From: Winogradskyella echinorum
GTDB lineage: Bacteria > Bacteroidota > Bacteroidia > Flavobacteriales > Flavobacteriaceae
Assembly (NCBI RefSeq): GCF_014297365.1
Contig: NZ_JACOQD010000001.1
Span: 992,001 to 1,056,000, forward strand
DNA: 64,000 bases
Direction: 5' to 3'
Shown: positions 33,781-42,429 of the stretch, in pieces
Layout: every line of letters starts with the position of its first letter
How positions within the stretch are numbered: the stretch's first letter is position 1
Position numbers and translations under genes: made by a program
Notes under the pieces: generated by a model
What the model was told of the DNA's origin: nothing
The model's database searches: none
What the model saw: only the letters and a program-made list of their open reading frames with translations

Positions 33781-33865
33781 AATGACTGAGCTTTCAGTAA
33801 ACAATAATACCATATTATTAAACGAAGATTTTACAACCTTAATTTATGTCAATGAAGTTAAATAA
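33769..33865 (+). other. A9 run and out-of-frame SH3 tail of the DtxR/MntR-type regulator
   Basis: Nine A residues precede the TAA. In the frame reached by losing one A, the DNA reads NKMTELSVNNNTILLNED and onward to a TAA at 33863-33865, the expected last strands of the SH3-like domain. It overlaps the next gene start (33846) by 20 bases. Could be a real mutation, transcript slippage or a homopolymer read error. Confidence 0.75.
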
Positions 33866-34658
33866 CAAACCAATAGTATTTAGTATCGTACTAATTACTT
33901 CAGTAATGTTCTCTTTTGCGCAAGAGACGGATAATAATGACATTATAGTTACAGATAGGCCAGATGCAACTGAAGCTTCTTCAACTGTTGGAAAAGGTAC
34001 ACTTCAATTTGAAACTGGTGGACTATACGAATCATTTGAAAAGAATAATATAAAATCTGAAAACTATACTTATAACACTATGCTTATTCGTTATGGAATC
34101 CTAGATAACCTCGAATTACGCTTAGGATGGGATTTTGTAGAAGGCACAACAAAAGTAAATGGTAATAAATTAGATAACGTGGCAAGTGGACTTTCACCTC
34201 TTCTTTTTGGTGTAAAAATTGATATCGCGGAAGAAAAAGATGGTATGCCAGAAATCGCACTTATTGGTCATGTGTTTCCTGTATTTAGTGCTTCTACAGA
34301 TTTTAGACCAGAAACTACTGCTGTAGATTTTAGATTTTCTTTATCTCATACATTAAGTGAAAAATCGAGTTTAGGCTACAATATTGGCGCACAATGGGGA
34401 AATGATTCACCAGAAGCAGCAGCAATTTATACATTAGCTTATGGTTATAGCATTACAGATAAGTTCGGCTTTTATGCCGAGTTATATGGTGATTTACCAG
34501 AAGATAATTCTGCTAATCATTATTGGGATGCTGGTTTCACATACCTAACTTGTAACGATTTACAATTTGATGTTTACTTCGGAACAAGTATAACCGAAGG
34601 TCAGGATTTATTATTAGGAATGGGATTAAGTTATAGAATGAAAAGAAAACAAATTTAA
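33846..34658 (+). CDS. Outer-membrane transporter-like protein (phenol-MetA-type family)
   Basis: 270 residues. Signal peptide (IVLITSVMFSFAQ) and then DIIVTDRPDATEASSTVGKGTLQFETGGLYES, the recognisable start of the MetA-pathway/transporter outer-membrane beta-barrel family. The final strand LLLGMGLSYRMK fits a barrel end. In this operon it would let a metal ion cross the outer membrane, which is inference from position. ATG at 33852 is an alternative start. Confidence 0.85.
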   Translation: MSMKLNNKPIVFSIVLITSVMFSFAQETDNNDIIVTDRPDATEASSTVGKGTLQFETGGLYESFEKNNIKSENYTYNTMLIRYGILDNLELRLGWDFVEGTTKVNGNKLDNVASGLSPLLFGVKIDIAEEKDGMPEIALIGHVFPVFSASTDFRPETTAVDFRFSLSHTLSEKSSLGYNIGAQWGNDSPEAAAIYTLAYGYSITDKFGFYAELYGDLPEDNSANHYWDAGFTYLTCNDLQFDVYFGTSITEGQDLLLGMGLSYRMKRKQI

Positions 34659-34661
34659 AAG

Positions 34662-35567
34662 ATGAAAAAAGGAATACTATTATTAGCTATATTATTTGTT
34701 TTTAGTTGTAAAAATGAAACTAAAAGCAACGGCAAACTTAATGTAGTAACTTCAACTACAATGATTACAGATTTAGTTAAAAATATTGGTGGTGATTATA
34801 TCAATGTAGAAGGCTTAATGGGTAGTGGCGTAGATCCGCATTTATATAAAGCCAGTGAGGGAGATGTAACCAAACTAGTAAATGCAGATGTTATTTTTTA
34901 CAACGGTTTACATCTAGAAGGAAAACTTGTAGAAATTTTTGAAAAAATGGATAGCGATAAAGAAACTATTGCACTGGCCGACGAAATTAATAAAAAGCAA
35001 CTTATTGTCTCAGAATATTTTGCTTCAAACTATGATCCACATGTATGGTTTGATATTAACTTCTTCAAGCAATTTGTAGAAAAAGTTACTATAGTCTTAT
35101 CTGAAAAAGATCCTATAAACGCTGAAAAGTATAGAGAAAATGAAAAACGTTACTTAGCAGATTTAAATAAATTAGACGAAGATGTGCAAGGTGTCGTTGA
35201 TGTACTGCCAAAAGAAAAAAGAATACTAGTAACAGCGCATGATGCTTTTAATTATTTTGGAAAGGCTTACGATTTTGAAGTTGTAGGGTTACAGGGATTA
35301 TCTACTGCTACTGAAGCAGGAGTACAAGACGTTCAAAAACTGGCAGCATTTATTATAGACAAAAAAATTAAAGCGATTTTTATTGAAAGTTCAGTCCCAA
35401 AACGTACCATTGAAGCTTTACAAGCAGCTGTAAAATCTAAAGGTCATGATGTGGTTATTGGAGGTACACTTTATTCAGATGCACTTGGTAATGCTGGTAC
35501 GGCAGAAGGTACTTATGTCGGTATGTATCGTTATAATATCAAGACTATAGTTAGTGCTTTGCAATAA
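34662..35567 (+). CDS. Metal ABC transporter substrate-binding lipoprotein (ZnuA/TroA/MntC type)
   Basis: 301 residues, lipobox VFSC with Cys16. Cluster A-I motifs: VVTSTTMITDLVKNIGGD at the start and metal ligands in GVDPHLYKAS, NYDPHVWFD, VTAHDAFNYF, and an acidic ligand in AIFIESSVP or LYSDALG. There is no His-rich loop of the ZnuA kind, which favours Mn or Fe over Zn. It lies four bases after the outer-membrane gene. Confidence 0.95.
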   Translation: MKKGILLLAILFVFSCKNETKSNGKLNVVTSTTMITDLVKNIGGDYINVEGLMGSGVDPHLYKASEGDVTKLVNADVIFYNGLHLEGKLVEIFEKMDSDKETIALADEINKKQLIVSEYFASNYDPHVWFDINFFKQFVEKVTIVLSEKDPINAEKYRENEKRYLADLNKLDEDVQGVVDVLPKEKRILVTAHDAFNYFGKAYDFEVVGLQGLSTATEAGVQDVQKLAAFIIDKKIKAIFIESSVPKRTIEALQAAVKSKGHDVVIGGTLYSDALGNAGTAEGTYVGMYRYNIKTIVSALQ

Positions 35568-35592
35568 ATTCTTGCGTAGGCAGGAATCTCAC
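35568..35592. repeat. ATTCTTGC...GCAGGAATCTC repeat
   Basis: AATTCTTGCGTAGGCAGGAATCTC directly follows the binding-protein stop, within the metal operon. Confidence 0.6.
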
Positions 35593-35612
35593 CAAAAAGA
35601 GTTTAATCTTAA

Positions 35613-36410
35613 ATGGAAAAAGAATTAAAGGAAAATATAAGAAATAATAATTCAGCTCATGGAACTCCTGCTTCCGCAGGAGTGATAGCAGTAAAGGTTG
35701 ACGATTTAACCGTAGCTTACAACTACAAACCAGTACTTTGGGATATTGATTTAGAAATTCCAGAAGGAGTCCTAATGGCTATTGTTGGACCTAACGGAGC
35801 AGGGAAATCAACCCTTATAAAAGCTATTTTAGGTATTTTAAAACCTATTGCTGGAAGCGTAACTATCTATGACAAACCTTACGAAAAACAACGCCAATTA
35901 GTGGCTTACGTACCTCAAAAAGGAAGTGTGGATTGGGATTTTCCTACTACAGCATTAGATGTCGTTATGATGGGAACTTATGGTAGTCTCGGTTGGATAA
36001 AACGACCAGGACAAAAAGAGAAAAAAGCAGCATTAGAAGCCTTAGAAAAAGTAGGCATGTTAGCTTTTAAAAGCCGACAAATCAGTCAGCTTTCAGGTGG
36101 CCAGCAACAGCGTATTTTTTTAGCAAGAGCGTTGGTTCAAAATGCATCTATCTATTTTATGGATGAACCGTTTCAAGGTGTAGATGCCACCACTGAAATT
36201 GCCATCATTAATATATTAAAGGAACTCAGAAAAGCTGGTAAAACAGTAATAGTTGTGCATCACGATTTACAAACCGTACCAGAATATTTTGATTGGGTTA
36301 CCTTTTTAAACGTGAAAAAAATTGCCACAGGACCAGTTAAAGATATTTTTAATGATGATAACTTAACTAAAACTTACGGTATTAATTATAAAGTGAGTAT
36401 ACAAGAGTAA
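35613..36410 (+). CDS. Metal ABC transporter ATPase
   Basis: 265 residues. Walker [11 protein letters not shown]-loop [13 protein letters not shown], signature [15 protein letters not shown], Walker [14 protein letters not shown] and the switch His in VIVVHHDL. The sequence around the Q-loop ([20 protein letters not shown]) is typical of Mn/Fe/Zn importers. The N-terminus is long: before [17 protein letters not shown] it carries [11 protein letters not shown], encoded by a perfect copy of the dispersed repeat at 35664-35683. Confidence 0.97.
   Translation: MEKELKENIRNNNSAHGTPASAGVIAVKVDDLTVAYNYKPVLWDIDLEIPEGVLMAIVGPNGAGKSTLIKAILGILKPIAGSVTIYDKPYEKQRQLVAYVPQKGSVDWDFPTTALDVVMMGTYGSLGWIKRPGQKEKKAALEALEKVGMLAFKSRQISQLSGGQQQRIFLARALVQNASIYFMDEPFQGVDATTEIAIINILKELRKAGKTVIVVHHDLQTVPEYFDWVTFLNVKKIATGPVKDIFNDDNLTKTYGINYKVSIQE
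35664..35683. repeat. Perfect palindromic repeat inside the ATPase gene
   Basis: ACTCCTGC-TTCC-GCAGGAGT has eight-base arms. It is read in frame as TPASAGV, before the nucleotide-binding core, so it lengthens the N-terminus without hitting the ATPase motifs. Confidence 0.75.
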
Positions 36411-36727
36411 ATAGTTGGCAGTGTTCAGTCACAGTTAGCAGAGCTTACTCAGTTAAATAAAAAATCAATATAGTTAGTAAAAATGCGAGTCCCAAATTTC
36501 GACATAGTCGCAAATCATCAAAATTCAGAAATAATGAACGAAAGAACGAAGATGCAAGGCGAAGCCTTAAGCACGAAGTTCTGAAAGTGAATGTTGCTTT
36601 AGCAATTTCCTAATTTTGATAGTGATTTTTTGGTTCGTTTTGTATCAAGACAAAATGAACGTAATAATATATAACAGACTGCTACAGCTAACAAAAAAGT
36701 TAGCTTCGCAATGACATAAATTAGAGT
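36411..36727. repeat. Composite repeat-rich intergenic element within the metal operon
   Basis: About 317 bases without a supported gene. It holds a CAGT-rich stretch (36419-36462), the hairpins AAGGC-GAA-GCCTT and TTGCT-TTA-GCAA region, distant arms AATCATCAAAATT and AATTTTGATAGTGATT, and the hairpin GTTCGTTTTGT-ATCAAG-ACAAAATGAAC at 36633-36660. It ends with CTTCGCAATGACA just before the next permease. It looks like one or more non-coding insertions that split an operon otherwise tightly packed. Confidence 0.6.
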
Positions 36728-37858
36728 ATTATAGACATAACAGAATACATAAAACTCGTCTTCACAGACTACACACTAAGAACTATCACTTTAGGCACTG
36801 CTATTTTAGGTGCCGTTTGTGGTATGCTTGGCAGTTTTGCAGTACTTAGAAAACAAAGTTTACTAGGTGATGCTATTTCTCATGCTGCTTTACCAGGCAT
36901 TGCTATAGCCTTTTTAATTACTGGAGCTAAAGACAGTAATACGTTACTCTTAGGTGCATTAGTAAGTGGTTTAATAGGCACTTTCTGGATAAGAGGAATC
37001 ATTACAAAAACGCATTTAAAATCAGACACAGCACTTGGTCTCATTTTGTCCTTGTTTTTTGGATTTGGAATGCTTTTACTAACCTTTATTCAAAAACTGC
37101 CAAATGCTAATCAAGCTGGATTAGATAAGTATTTATTCGGACAAGCTGCAACTTTAGTAGAAAGTGATGTTTGGATGATGGCAATAGTTACTGGAATCTG
37201 TCTCATCGTAATGTTAACGTTCTGGAAAGAATTTAAAATCCTCTTATTTGATGCTGACTACACTAAAACCCTTGGATTTAATACCAAAACCATTGATATT
37301 CTTATCACAAGTTTTATTGTTTTGGCTATTGTTTTAGGGCTTCAAACTGTTGGTGTTGTACTTATGAGCGCCATGCTATTAGCACCTGCTGCAGCCGCAC
37401 GACAATGGACAAATAGTTTGGCTGTTATGGTCTTTTTGGCTGCGATATTTGGAGCGTTTTCTGGTGTTTTTGGTACTGCTATTAGTGCCACTCAAAACAA
37501 CTTATCTACAGGTCCTGTCATTGTGCTTGTTGCTGGAGTCTTCGTTGTTTTTTCATTTATATTTTCACCAAGTCGAGGATTGTTATTTAAACAAATTCGT
37601 TTTATCAAAAACCGACGCGATCTACAATTACATAAAACATTAGCGTTTATGCATCATATTGCAGAAACTCATGAAGATATTTCGCATCCTCATGCTATAA
37701 AACTTCTCAATAATTTTCAAGGCTACACAAAATCTACACTTCAAAAATTAGTGGAGAAAGATTATGTAAAACTTCAAGGTAATATGTGGAGTTTAACTAA
37801 AGTTGGTTTCGATACGGCTGCAAATTTATATACAAAACAAAGTACTGAAGATGAGTAA
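36728..37858 (+). CDS. Metal ABC transporter permease 1 with C-terminal winged helix, no standard start codon
   Basis: If read from ATT at 36728 the product is about 376 residues. First ATG in frame is 36824, which would remove about 32 residues including most of the first membrane helix. The upstream codons read DITEYIKLVFTDYTLRTITLG, like the normal N-terminus of such permeases, and a TAG lies at 36722. The ABC-3 membrane core carries LLGDAISHAALPGIAIAF and VLMSAMLLAPAAAARQW. The last about 85 residues (ISHPHAIKLLNNFQGYTKSTLQKLVEKDYVKLQG...) form a winged-helix domain. It overlaps the next permease gene by eight bases. Confidence 0.8.
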   Translation: MIDITEYIKLVFTDYTLRTITLGTAILGAVCGMLGSFAVLRKQSLLGDAISHAALPGIAIAFLITGAKDSNTLLLGALVSGLIGTFWIRGIITKTHLKSDTALGLILSLFFGFGMLLLTFIQKLPNANQAGLDKYLFGQAATLVESDVWMMAIVTGICLIVMLTFWKEFKILLFDADYTKTLGFNTKTIDILITSFIVLAIVLGLQTVGVVLMSAMLLAPAAAARQWTNSLAVMVFLAAIFGAFSGVFGTAISATQNNLSTGPVIVLVAGVFVVFSFIFSPSRGLLFKQIRFIKNRRDLQLHKTLAFMHHIAETHEDISHPHAIKLLNNFQGYTKSTLQKLVEKDYVKLQGNMWSLTKVGFDTAANLYTKQSTEDE

Positions 37859-39011
37859 TGCACAATTTGAAATACAACTTATTGCTAGTTTGGTAGCCGT
37901 TGCTTGTGCTATTCCTGGTACATTTTTAGTACTACGGAAAATGGCTATGATTAGCGATGCCATTAGTCATTCCATTTTACCAGGCATTGTCGTTGGTTTT
38001 TTTATTACGCACGATTTAAATTCACCTTTACTAATTCTTTTAGCGGCTTTAACTGGTATCATCACTGTGGTTTTAGTTGAATATATTCAAAAAACAGGGT
38101 TGGTTAAAGAAGATACTGCAATTGGCTTGGTGTTTCCTGCGCTATTTAGTATTGGTGTAATTATGATTGCTAAAAATGCCAATGATATACACTTAGATGT
38201 CGATGCGGTTTTACTTGGTGAACTCGCTTTTGCTCCTTTTGATAGATTACTGATTGGCGGAACTGATGTTGGTCCAAAATCATTATGGATTGTTGGTACT
38301 ATTTTACTCATTACAATAACCTTATTAATCGCGTTTTTTAAAGAATTAAAAGTCAGTACGTTCGATAAAGGGCTTGCGGCTTCCTTAGGGTTTTCACCAG
38401 CCATTATTCATTATGGCTTAATGTCTGTGTCTTCGGTTACAACTGTGGGAGCTTTTGATGCTGTAGGAGCTATTCTTGTTGTAGCGCTAATGATTGCACC
38501 AGCAGCAGCAGCTTATCTCTTAACTACAGATTTAAAGAAAATGCTTGGGTTTGCTATCGGTTTCGGAATTTTTAGCGCCATTTCTGGGTATTGGGTTGCA
38601 CATTTGCTAGATGCATCAATAGCTGGTTCAATTACAACTGTACTTGGTCTTGTGTTTTTATTGGTCTATTTATTTGCGCCAACAAAGGGCATTATCGCTG
38701 TGATGTATAGAGAACGTCAACAACGTATAGAAGTGTCTTTATTGACCTTTTTATTACACTTAAAAAATCATGATGAAGTTGAAGAACGCCACGTCAATCA
38801 CCTTAGAGAGCACATTAATTGGCAAAAAGTACGTGCAAAAACAGTTCTCGATTTAGCACAGAAGAACAATATGATTTATATTGACAACAACATTGTGTCA
38901 CTCACAGAAAAAGGTGATGAATTTACGTCAAAAGCTATTGATTATATCATCACCAACGAAGATGGGCAGATTGAGGATATGAAAGATGATTTCTTTTTAT
39001 TTAGAGGGTAA
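37851..39011 (+). CDS. Metal ABC transporter permease 2 with C-terminal winged helix
   Basis: 386 residues from ATG 37851, inside the ATGAGTAA overlap with permease 1; a longer frame from 37803 is a readthrough of its partner's region. ABC-3 core: MISDAISHSILPGIVVGFF and FDAVGAILVVALMIAPAAAAYLL. The C-terminus VEERHVNHLREHINWQKVRAKTVLDLAQKNNMIYIDNNIVSLTEKGDEF resembles the DNA-binding part of DtxR-type regulators. This fusion occurs in other Bacteroidota MntC/MntD-like permeases; whether it binds DNA or only senses metal is unknown. Confidence 0.92.
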   Translation: MSNAQFEIQLIASLVAVACAIPGTFLVLRKMAMISDAISHSILPGIVVGFFITHDLNSPLLILLAALTGIITVVLVEYIQKTGLVKEDTAIGLVFPALFSIGVIMIAKNANDIHLDVDAVLLGELAFAPFDRLLIGGTDVGPKSLWIVGTILLITITLLIAFFKELKVSTFDKGLAASLGFSPAIIHYGLMSVSSVTTVGAFDAVGAILVVALMIAPAAAAYLLTTDLKKMLGFAIGFGIFSAISGYWVAHLLDASIAGSITTVLGLVFLLVYLFAPTKGIIAVMYRERQQRIEVSLLTFLLHLKNHDEVEERHVNHLREHINWQKVRAKTVLDLAQKNNMIYIDNNIVSLTEKGDEFTSKAIDYIITNEDGQIEDMKDDFFLFRG

Positions 39012-39042
39012 GCGTATTTTTTGATTGATGAATATGATGATA

Positions 39043-39114
39043 GAATCTTCACTCGTTCCTCGTTCTGAATGACAAAACATGAAGCTGATGTCATTCAGAA
39101 CGAAGTGAAGAATC
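39043..39114. repeat. Long imperfect hairpin of the TTCTGAATGACA family
   Basis: The arms GAATCTTCACT...CGTTCTGAATGACA and TGTCATTCAGAACGAAGTGAAGAATC pair with a six-base insertion on the left. It ends exactly at the stop of the convergent anti-sigma-like gene, so it probably serves as a shared terminator. Confidence 0.75.
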
Positions 39115-40872
39115 TTATTCAAACGCTTTGTTTAGTTTTATCAATTCATTCTTTAGTTCTTCTGCTGTAACTTCTTTAAAATCTAAATCTATTCCAGATA
39201 TTTGTTTAGTTGTTACATCCTTCATTCCTATAAAAAGTTTTTCACCTTTCTTTTTAATTGCCAATAGAATAACATCTTCATCTAAAGGAATTTCACCAAA
39301 ACTATAGTCTTCATTAATTCTTTTACTAGGCAGAACAGAACTAATTGACTTAAAGATCATTTTCACATTTGCGCCTTCAGCATCTTTAATCTTTAGTTTG
39401 TACTTAATTTTTCTCTTTTTGCTCCTCACAAAACGGTCGCAATTTATCCAGCCTAATTTTGGTGAATTAAGCGTGTAACCATTGTCAACGGCTCCTAATT
39501 TTGAATTCAAAACTATTGTTGCACTATCAGATTTAACACCAATTAACTCATCAATTCCGTCACTTAAAGTTATTGGTAATAAAAGTTGTGAAGCAATAGC
39601 TTTACCATTCTTTTTTGCAGGTATCATTTGAGGCAAATCCATTAAAACTCTATTGACTTCTTCTTCTAGTAATGGCTCTAGATTTGAAGTCACTACTTCA
39701 AATACATTACCTTTTTCATCAAACTTAATAATTGTACTTATACGTTTTCGACCTGAGATATTTAATTCTTCAATGATATCTGTATCAAATTTTCTAGACA
39801 CATGTTCTCTAATTTTATTGAGTGTACAATCGTTGGTTTTTTCTTCACATCCTTTATATGTCGGTATATCTTTAATCTGAAATGGAACTTCTGTTAATGA
39901 TACTGCAACAGGATTAACTTCTTCAAACTCCCCTATTAATTCATCTGTCACATTAGTTTCTACTTCATTACTTAAGACCCAATTAATATTATCGTCTATT
40001 TTTTCGCCTTCAAAAAGTTGCATATTTTCCTTTCCTCTATTGTTGAAAACGATACGTAACTCCTTTTCTGGTTTCAACTTTAATTTTGAACCATTTTTAT
40101 TAGCTTCTATATAAAGCATTCCTCCAGTTTCTAGTAATCTATCATCAGATTTTGTACTTAAATTTGCCAACAATATATCTGATAGTTTATAGTATTCTTT
40201 AATCTTTAAATCTATTTCTCCAGAGACTGATTTCCCTGTTTTTACATCAATAAAAGCATCCTTAGGAATAGAAATTTTTGTACCTTCTTTTAGGGTCATT
40301 TCAAAATTTTCTTCGCTGTTTATTGAAATACTTTGAGGTGCTTGCTCAACTGATTTTAGAAAAGAAATTATATCCATTTCTGTAGAATTAACAGACTCAA
40401 AATCATCTTTTATTAAAATTGTATCCACCACTTCTTTTTTTGATACAATATTTACTTTGGGTTTAGATATTACATTTTCTATTGAAATTGTATCTATAGG
40501 AATTTTCACTTTATCCTCACTTTCTGTTTCAATTGAATCAGAAACAAACTCAATAATATTATTGGCAGGAAGAATTGAATTTTCTACATTTTTAGATTTT
40601 GTAATTATGCTATATGCCAAAATTGAAATTAATAGGATTCCTATTGTGATTCCAAAATATTTCAGCCATTTAGCTCTAATATAGTTTTGTTTAGCCTTGC
40701 TAATTTCTTCAATTATGTTGACACGTTCAATTCCGTTTAAAAAAACGATATGTTCTTTGTAAATAGATGTGAATTCAGAATCAATTTGAAGTCTCTTCTC
40801 AAACTCTAATACTTCAGCTTGCGAAAGTGTTTTATTTAAATACGCGTTTATTAAATCTATATAATTTTCCAT
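39115..40872 (-). CDS. Anti-sigma-like membrane protein with ZU5-like region and TonB C-terminal domain
   Basis: 585 residues. N-terminal about 70 residues (YIDLINAYLNKTLSQAEVLEFEKRLQIDSEF) look like a cytoplasmic anti-sigma domain; a membrane helix follows at about 71-90 (YFGITIGILLISILAYSII). The periplasmic part has EGTKISIPKDAFIDVKTGKSVSGEIDLKIKEYYKLSD, a ZU5-like unit seen in Bacteroidota, and then a TonB_C-like domain around residues 330-430: YKGCEEKTNDCTLNKIREHVSRKFDTDIIEELNISGRKRISTIIKFDEKGNVFEV. It starts 11 bases after the sigma factor gene, so it probably controls that factor. Confidence 0.85.
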   Translation of the reverse strand: MENYIDLINAYLNKTLSQAEVLEFEKRLQIDSEFTSIYKEHIVFLNGIERVNIIEEISKAKQNYIRAKWLKYFGITIGILLISILAYSIITKSKNVENSILPANNIIEFVSDSIETESEDKVKIPIDTISIENVISKPKVNIVSKKEVVDTILIKDDFESVNSTEMDIISFLKSVEQAPQSISINSEENFEMTLKEGTKISIPKDAFIDVKTGKSVSGEIDLKIKEYYKLSDILLANLSTKSDDRLLETGGMLYIEANKNGSKLKLKPEKELRIVFNNRGKENMQLFEGEKIDDNINWVLSNEVETNVTDELIGEFEEVNPVAVSLTEVPFQIKDIPTYKGCEEKTNDCTLNKIREHVSRKFDTDIIEELNISGRKRISTIIKFDEKGNVFEVVTSNLEPLLEEEVNRVLMDLPQMIPAKKNGKAIASQLLLPITLSDGIDELIGVKSDSATIVLNSKLGAVDNGYTLNSPKLGWINCDRFVRSKKRKIKYKLKIKDAEGANVKMIFKSISSVLPSKRINEDYSFGEIPLDEDVILLAIKKKGEKLFIGMKDVTTKQISGIDLDFKEVTAEELKNELIKLNKAFE

Positions 40873-40883
40873 GATTTCCTAAA

Positions 40884-41426
40884 TTAAGATTGAACCGTTG
40901 TTAATTGATTTCTGTAGATGTCCTTTGCTTTTTGTAAGCATTTATACTTCTGATTTTTTGCAACTTTTTCGCTTTTAAATTGCATCTCCTCAGCAATGAC
41001 CTTAAAGGTCATTTTCTTAAGGTAAAATCGTTGTAGTAGTTGTTGACATCGTTCTCCTAATTTGCGAAACGCATGTTCTGCTAATTTGTATTTCTTTTCT
41101 TCTAAAATAGCATCAAGTATGGAAACGTCTTCACTTTGTAAGTTTTGTAATTCTTGCTTTGAAAATTGTTTTTGAGTGTCCTTCCATACAAATCTAGATA
41201 CCGAATAGAGATAGGTATAAAATGAAGCCGTTAATTTAAAATCTATTTTTTCGAGATTTCTAATAAGGATAATTAGTGCTTCTTGAAACACATCATTGGC
41301 GTCTGCTTTTGTGCCTCCTTTAGAAAGAATAAGTTTTTCTATGCGTGGATAGAGTTTATACAACTCTCTAAACGCTTTATCACGTTGACCATTTTTAAAA
41401 AGTCCCATTATTTTGTCGTCGCTCAT
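40884..41426 (-). CDS. ECF RNA polymerase sigma factor
   Basis: 180 residues. Region 2: GQRDKAFRELYKLYPRIEKLILSKGGTKADANDVFQEALIILIRNLEKIDFKLTASFYTYLYSVSRFVWKD; region 4: KLGERCQQLLQRFYLKKMTFKVIAEEMQFKSEKVAKNQKYKCLQKAKD. This is a typical stand-alone ECF factor, distinct from the FecI type at 23.6 kb. The next gene on the same strand encodes a membrane protein with an anti-sigma-like N-terminus. Confidence 0.93.
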   Translation of the reverse strand: MSDDKIMGLFKNGQRDKAFRELYKLYPRIEKLILSKGGTKADANDVFQEALIILIRNLEKIDFKLTASFYTYLYSVSRFVWKDTQKQFSKQELQNLQSEDVSILDAILEEKKYKLAEHAFRKLGERCQQLLQRFYLKKMTFKVIAEEMQFKSEKVAKNQKYKCLQKAKDIYRNQLTTVQS

Positions 41427-41496
41427 AAGAGTGGTTTACTTATTAATGGTTGTTTTACAAAAAGGTCACCTAAATTTTAAAAATAATTTTAGTTTT

Positions 41497-42282
41497 CTAC
41501 TTAAACCCACGCTCCTTCTGAATAAGTTCATACGCAGCTTGTACTTGTCTAAACTTTTCTTCTGCACCTTCTTGATGCTCTTTACCCAAATGCCCAACAC
41601 GATCTGGATGGTATTTTTTAGCCATTTTTCTGTAGGCCTTTTTTACGGCATCATCTGAAACAGACTTGTTAATTTCTAAAACTTTATAGGCATTATTAGT
41701 ACTGTCGTAAAACATTGCCTTAATACTTTCATAATCTTTATTACTAATGCCTAAATACCCAGACATGGTATATATTTGACGTAATTCTGATTCTGCCACA
41801 TGGCCATCTGACTTTGCTATACCAAATAAAAAGTGAAGTAATTGTAAGCGTGAGGCATGATCCATCATCTGCTTAATCTGCAAACAGACTTGTCGCATTG
41901 AAACGTTTTGTTTACTAACGCGTTTAAACAGTTCAAAAGCATTATTAGCCCTTTGTTTGCCATACATATTTGTAAACTGCTGACGTACAAAATCTAATTC
42001 GCGCTGATCTTGTTTGCCATCTGCTTTTATAATTATAGATGCTAAAATGAGTAAACTCACTTCAAAATCTCCAGATTGTGTTTGTGGTCGTTGTCTTGTT
42101 TGTCTTGGTCTTTGACGATATGGATCTCGTCGTTGTCTTCCTGTTTGGCGTTCACCTAGCAAAGGTGTTCCGTTACCAGATAAATTATCAACAAAACTCC
42201 CAATTGCTAATCCAATTATGGCACCTATTGGGCCTCCAAAAGACCATCCAATTGCACCTCCTACCCATTTTGCAAAACTCAT
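41497..42282 (-). CDS. DjlA-like protein: TerB-like domain plus DnaJ domain
   Basis: 261 residues. Gly-rich N-terminal stretch [32 protein letters not shown] can insert in a membrane; a basic Arg/Gln linker follows; a TerB-like helical domain with [18 protein letters not shown] at about 80-170; and a C-terminal J domain with KKYHPDRVG (HPD motif). This is the layout of DjlA-type co-chaperones that stimulate DnaK. Confidence 0.94.
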   Translation of the reverse strand: MSFAKWVGGAIGWSFGGPIGAIIGLAIGSFVDNLSGNGTPLLGERQTGRQRRDPYRQRPRQTRQRPQTQSGDFEVSLLILASIIIKADGKQDQRELDFVRQQFTNMYGKQRANNAFELFKRVSKQNVSMRQVCLQIKQMMDHASRLQLLHFLFGIAKSDGHVAESELRQIYTMSGYLGISNKDYESIKAMFYDSTNNAYKVLEINKSVSDDAVKKAYRKMAKKYHPDRVGHLGKEHQEGAEEKFRQVQAAYELIQKERGFK

Positions 42283-42429
42283 GTATTCTCTTAATTATGT
42301 ATTGAAATTCAAATATACTATTTGTTAGTAGATAAAATCTATGATTTGTTTCAATTCAAACTATAGAAAATAGAGATAGTACAATTCAAACTGCTTACTA
42401 AATACCAATAATGGCTTACTTTTTTCCCT

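Noticed and set aside
36411..36727. A degraded gene in the permease upstream region
   Set aside because: No frame of useful length and no protein motif; the content is nested hairpins.
37803..37850. Longer start for permease 2
   Set aside because: It would be read within the end of permease 1; the ATG in the ATGAGTAA overlap gives the conserved N-terminus.
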